Positions 63,941-64,000 of a stretch of 64,000 bases of DNA are shown piece by piece. The stretch is taken from NCBI GenBank assembly GCA_021799275.1, contig JAJZAT010000012.1, positions 1 to 64,000 of the forward strand. The letters run 5' to 3'. This DNA comes from Bacillota bacterium (GTDB lineage: Bacteria > Bacillota > Sulfobacillia > JAJZYS01 > JAJYTV01). Each line of letters opens with the position of its first letter. The first letter of the stretch is position 1. The notes under the pieces were generated by a model. That model had not been told where the DNA came from, made no database searches, and saw only the letters and a program-made list of their open reading frames with translations. A program made the translations under genes and the position numbers.

Positions 63941-64000
63941 GCGGTCGCGCGCCCCCAGAGGGGCGCTCCCTCCATTCCTAGCCGCGCCGGCGCAGAAGCT

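Overview
The window looks like chromosomal DNA of a high-GC, Gram-positive-type bacterium of the Bacillota (Firmicutes), probably a spore-former and possibly an acidophile of the Sulfobacillus/Thermaerobacter kind. Evidence: the Bacillota gene order ybeY, dgkA, recO, glyQ, glyS, PPDK regulator, ppdK, dgt, dnaG, sigA (all minus strand, 41.8-63.9 kb); a T-box leader before glyQ; a sporulation-sigma (SigK-like) fragment near 1.9 kb; CCA ends encoded in the tRNAs; strong Shine-Dalgarno sites with many GTG/TTG starts; and an S53 acid-type secreted protease. The genus is inference.

Layout. 0-2.1 kb: a tyrosine integrase with dyad-rich flanking DNA, ending against a fragment of a SigK-like gene, as if a mobile element sits in that gene. 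2.3-13.0 kb: a minus-strand accessory, defence-type island. It holds a three-gene cassette of unknown function, a minimal ubiquitin-like operon (multiubiquitin-type Ubl, DUF6791-ThiF E1-like protein, DUF6527 protein), a type III restriction-modification pair, a small conserved protein and a HEPN/nucleotidyltransferase pair. 13.8-24.6 kb: a GNAT acetyltransferase; an amino-acid operon (XRE-cupin regulator, two class V aminotransferases, APC permease, ornithine cyclodeaminase-type enzyme); an MFS transporter; an ETF-quinone oxidoreductase-like flavoprotein; and a secreted hydrolase. 24.7-24.95 kb: tRNA-Asn, tRNA-Met/Ile2 and tRNA-Val behind one promoter. 25.5-41.7 kb: envelope and housekeeping genes (degenerate LCP protein, PIG-V-like membrane protein, a solitary integrase, S53 protease, membrane-anchored hydrolase, spermidine synthase-like protein, aldo/keto reductase, TSUP exporter, lipoproteins, OpuC-type osmolyte ABC transporter).

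41.8-64 kb: the information-processing cluster. dnaG and sigA are separated from dgt/ppdK/glyQS by a cassette at 44.8-52.4 kb (TetR plus ABC exporter, a DmsAB-like molybdoenzyme, a lipoprotein, a BNR-type protein and a duplicated gene start). From ybeY to dgt most genes overlap their neighbour by a few bases, which implies a long translationally coupled operon, except around the repeat-rich coiled-coil gene and the glycine T-box before glyQ.

The most promising system is the compact Ubl-E1-DUF6527 operon with no visible E2 or JAB peptidase, next to a type III restriction system and a three-gene cassette whose roles I cannot assign.
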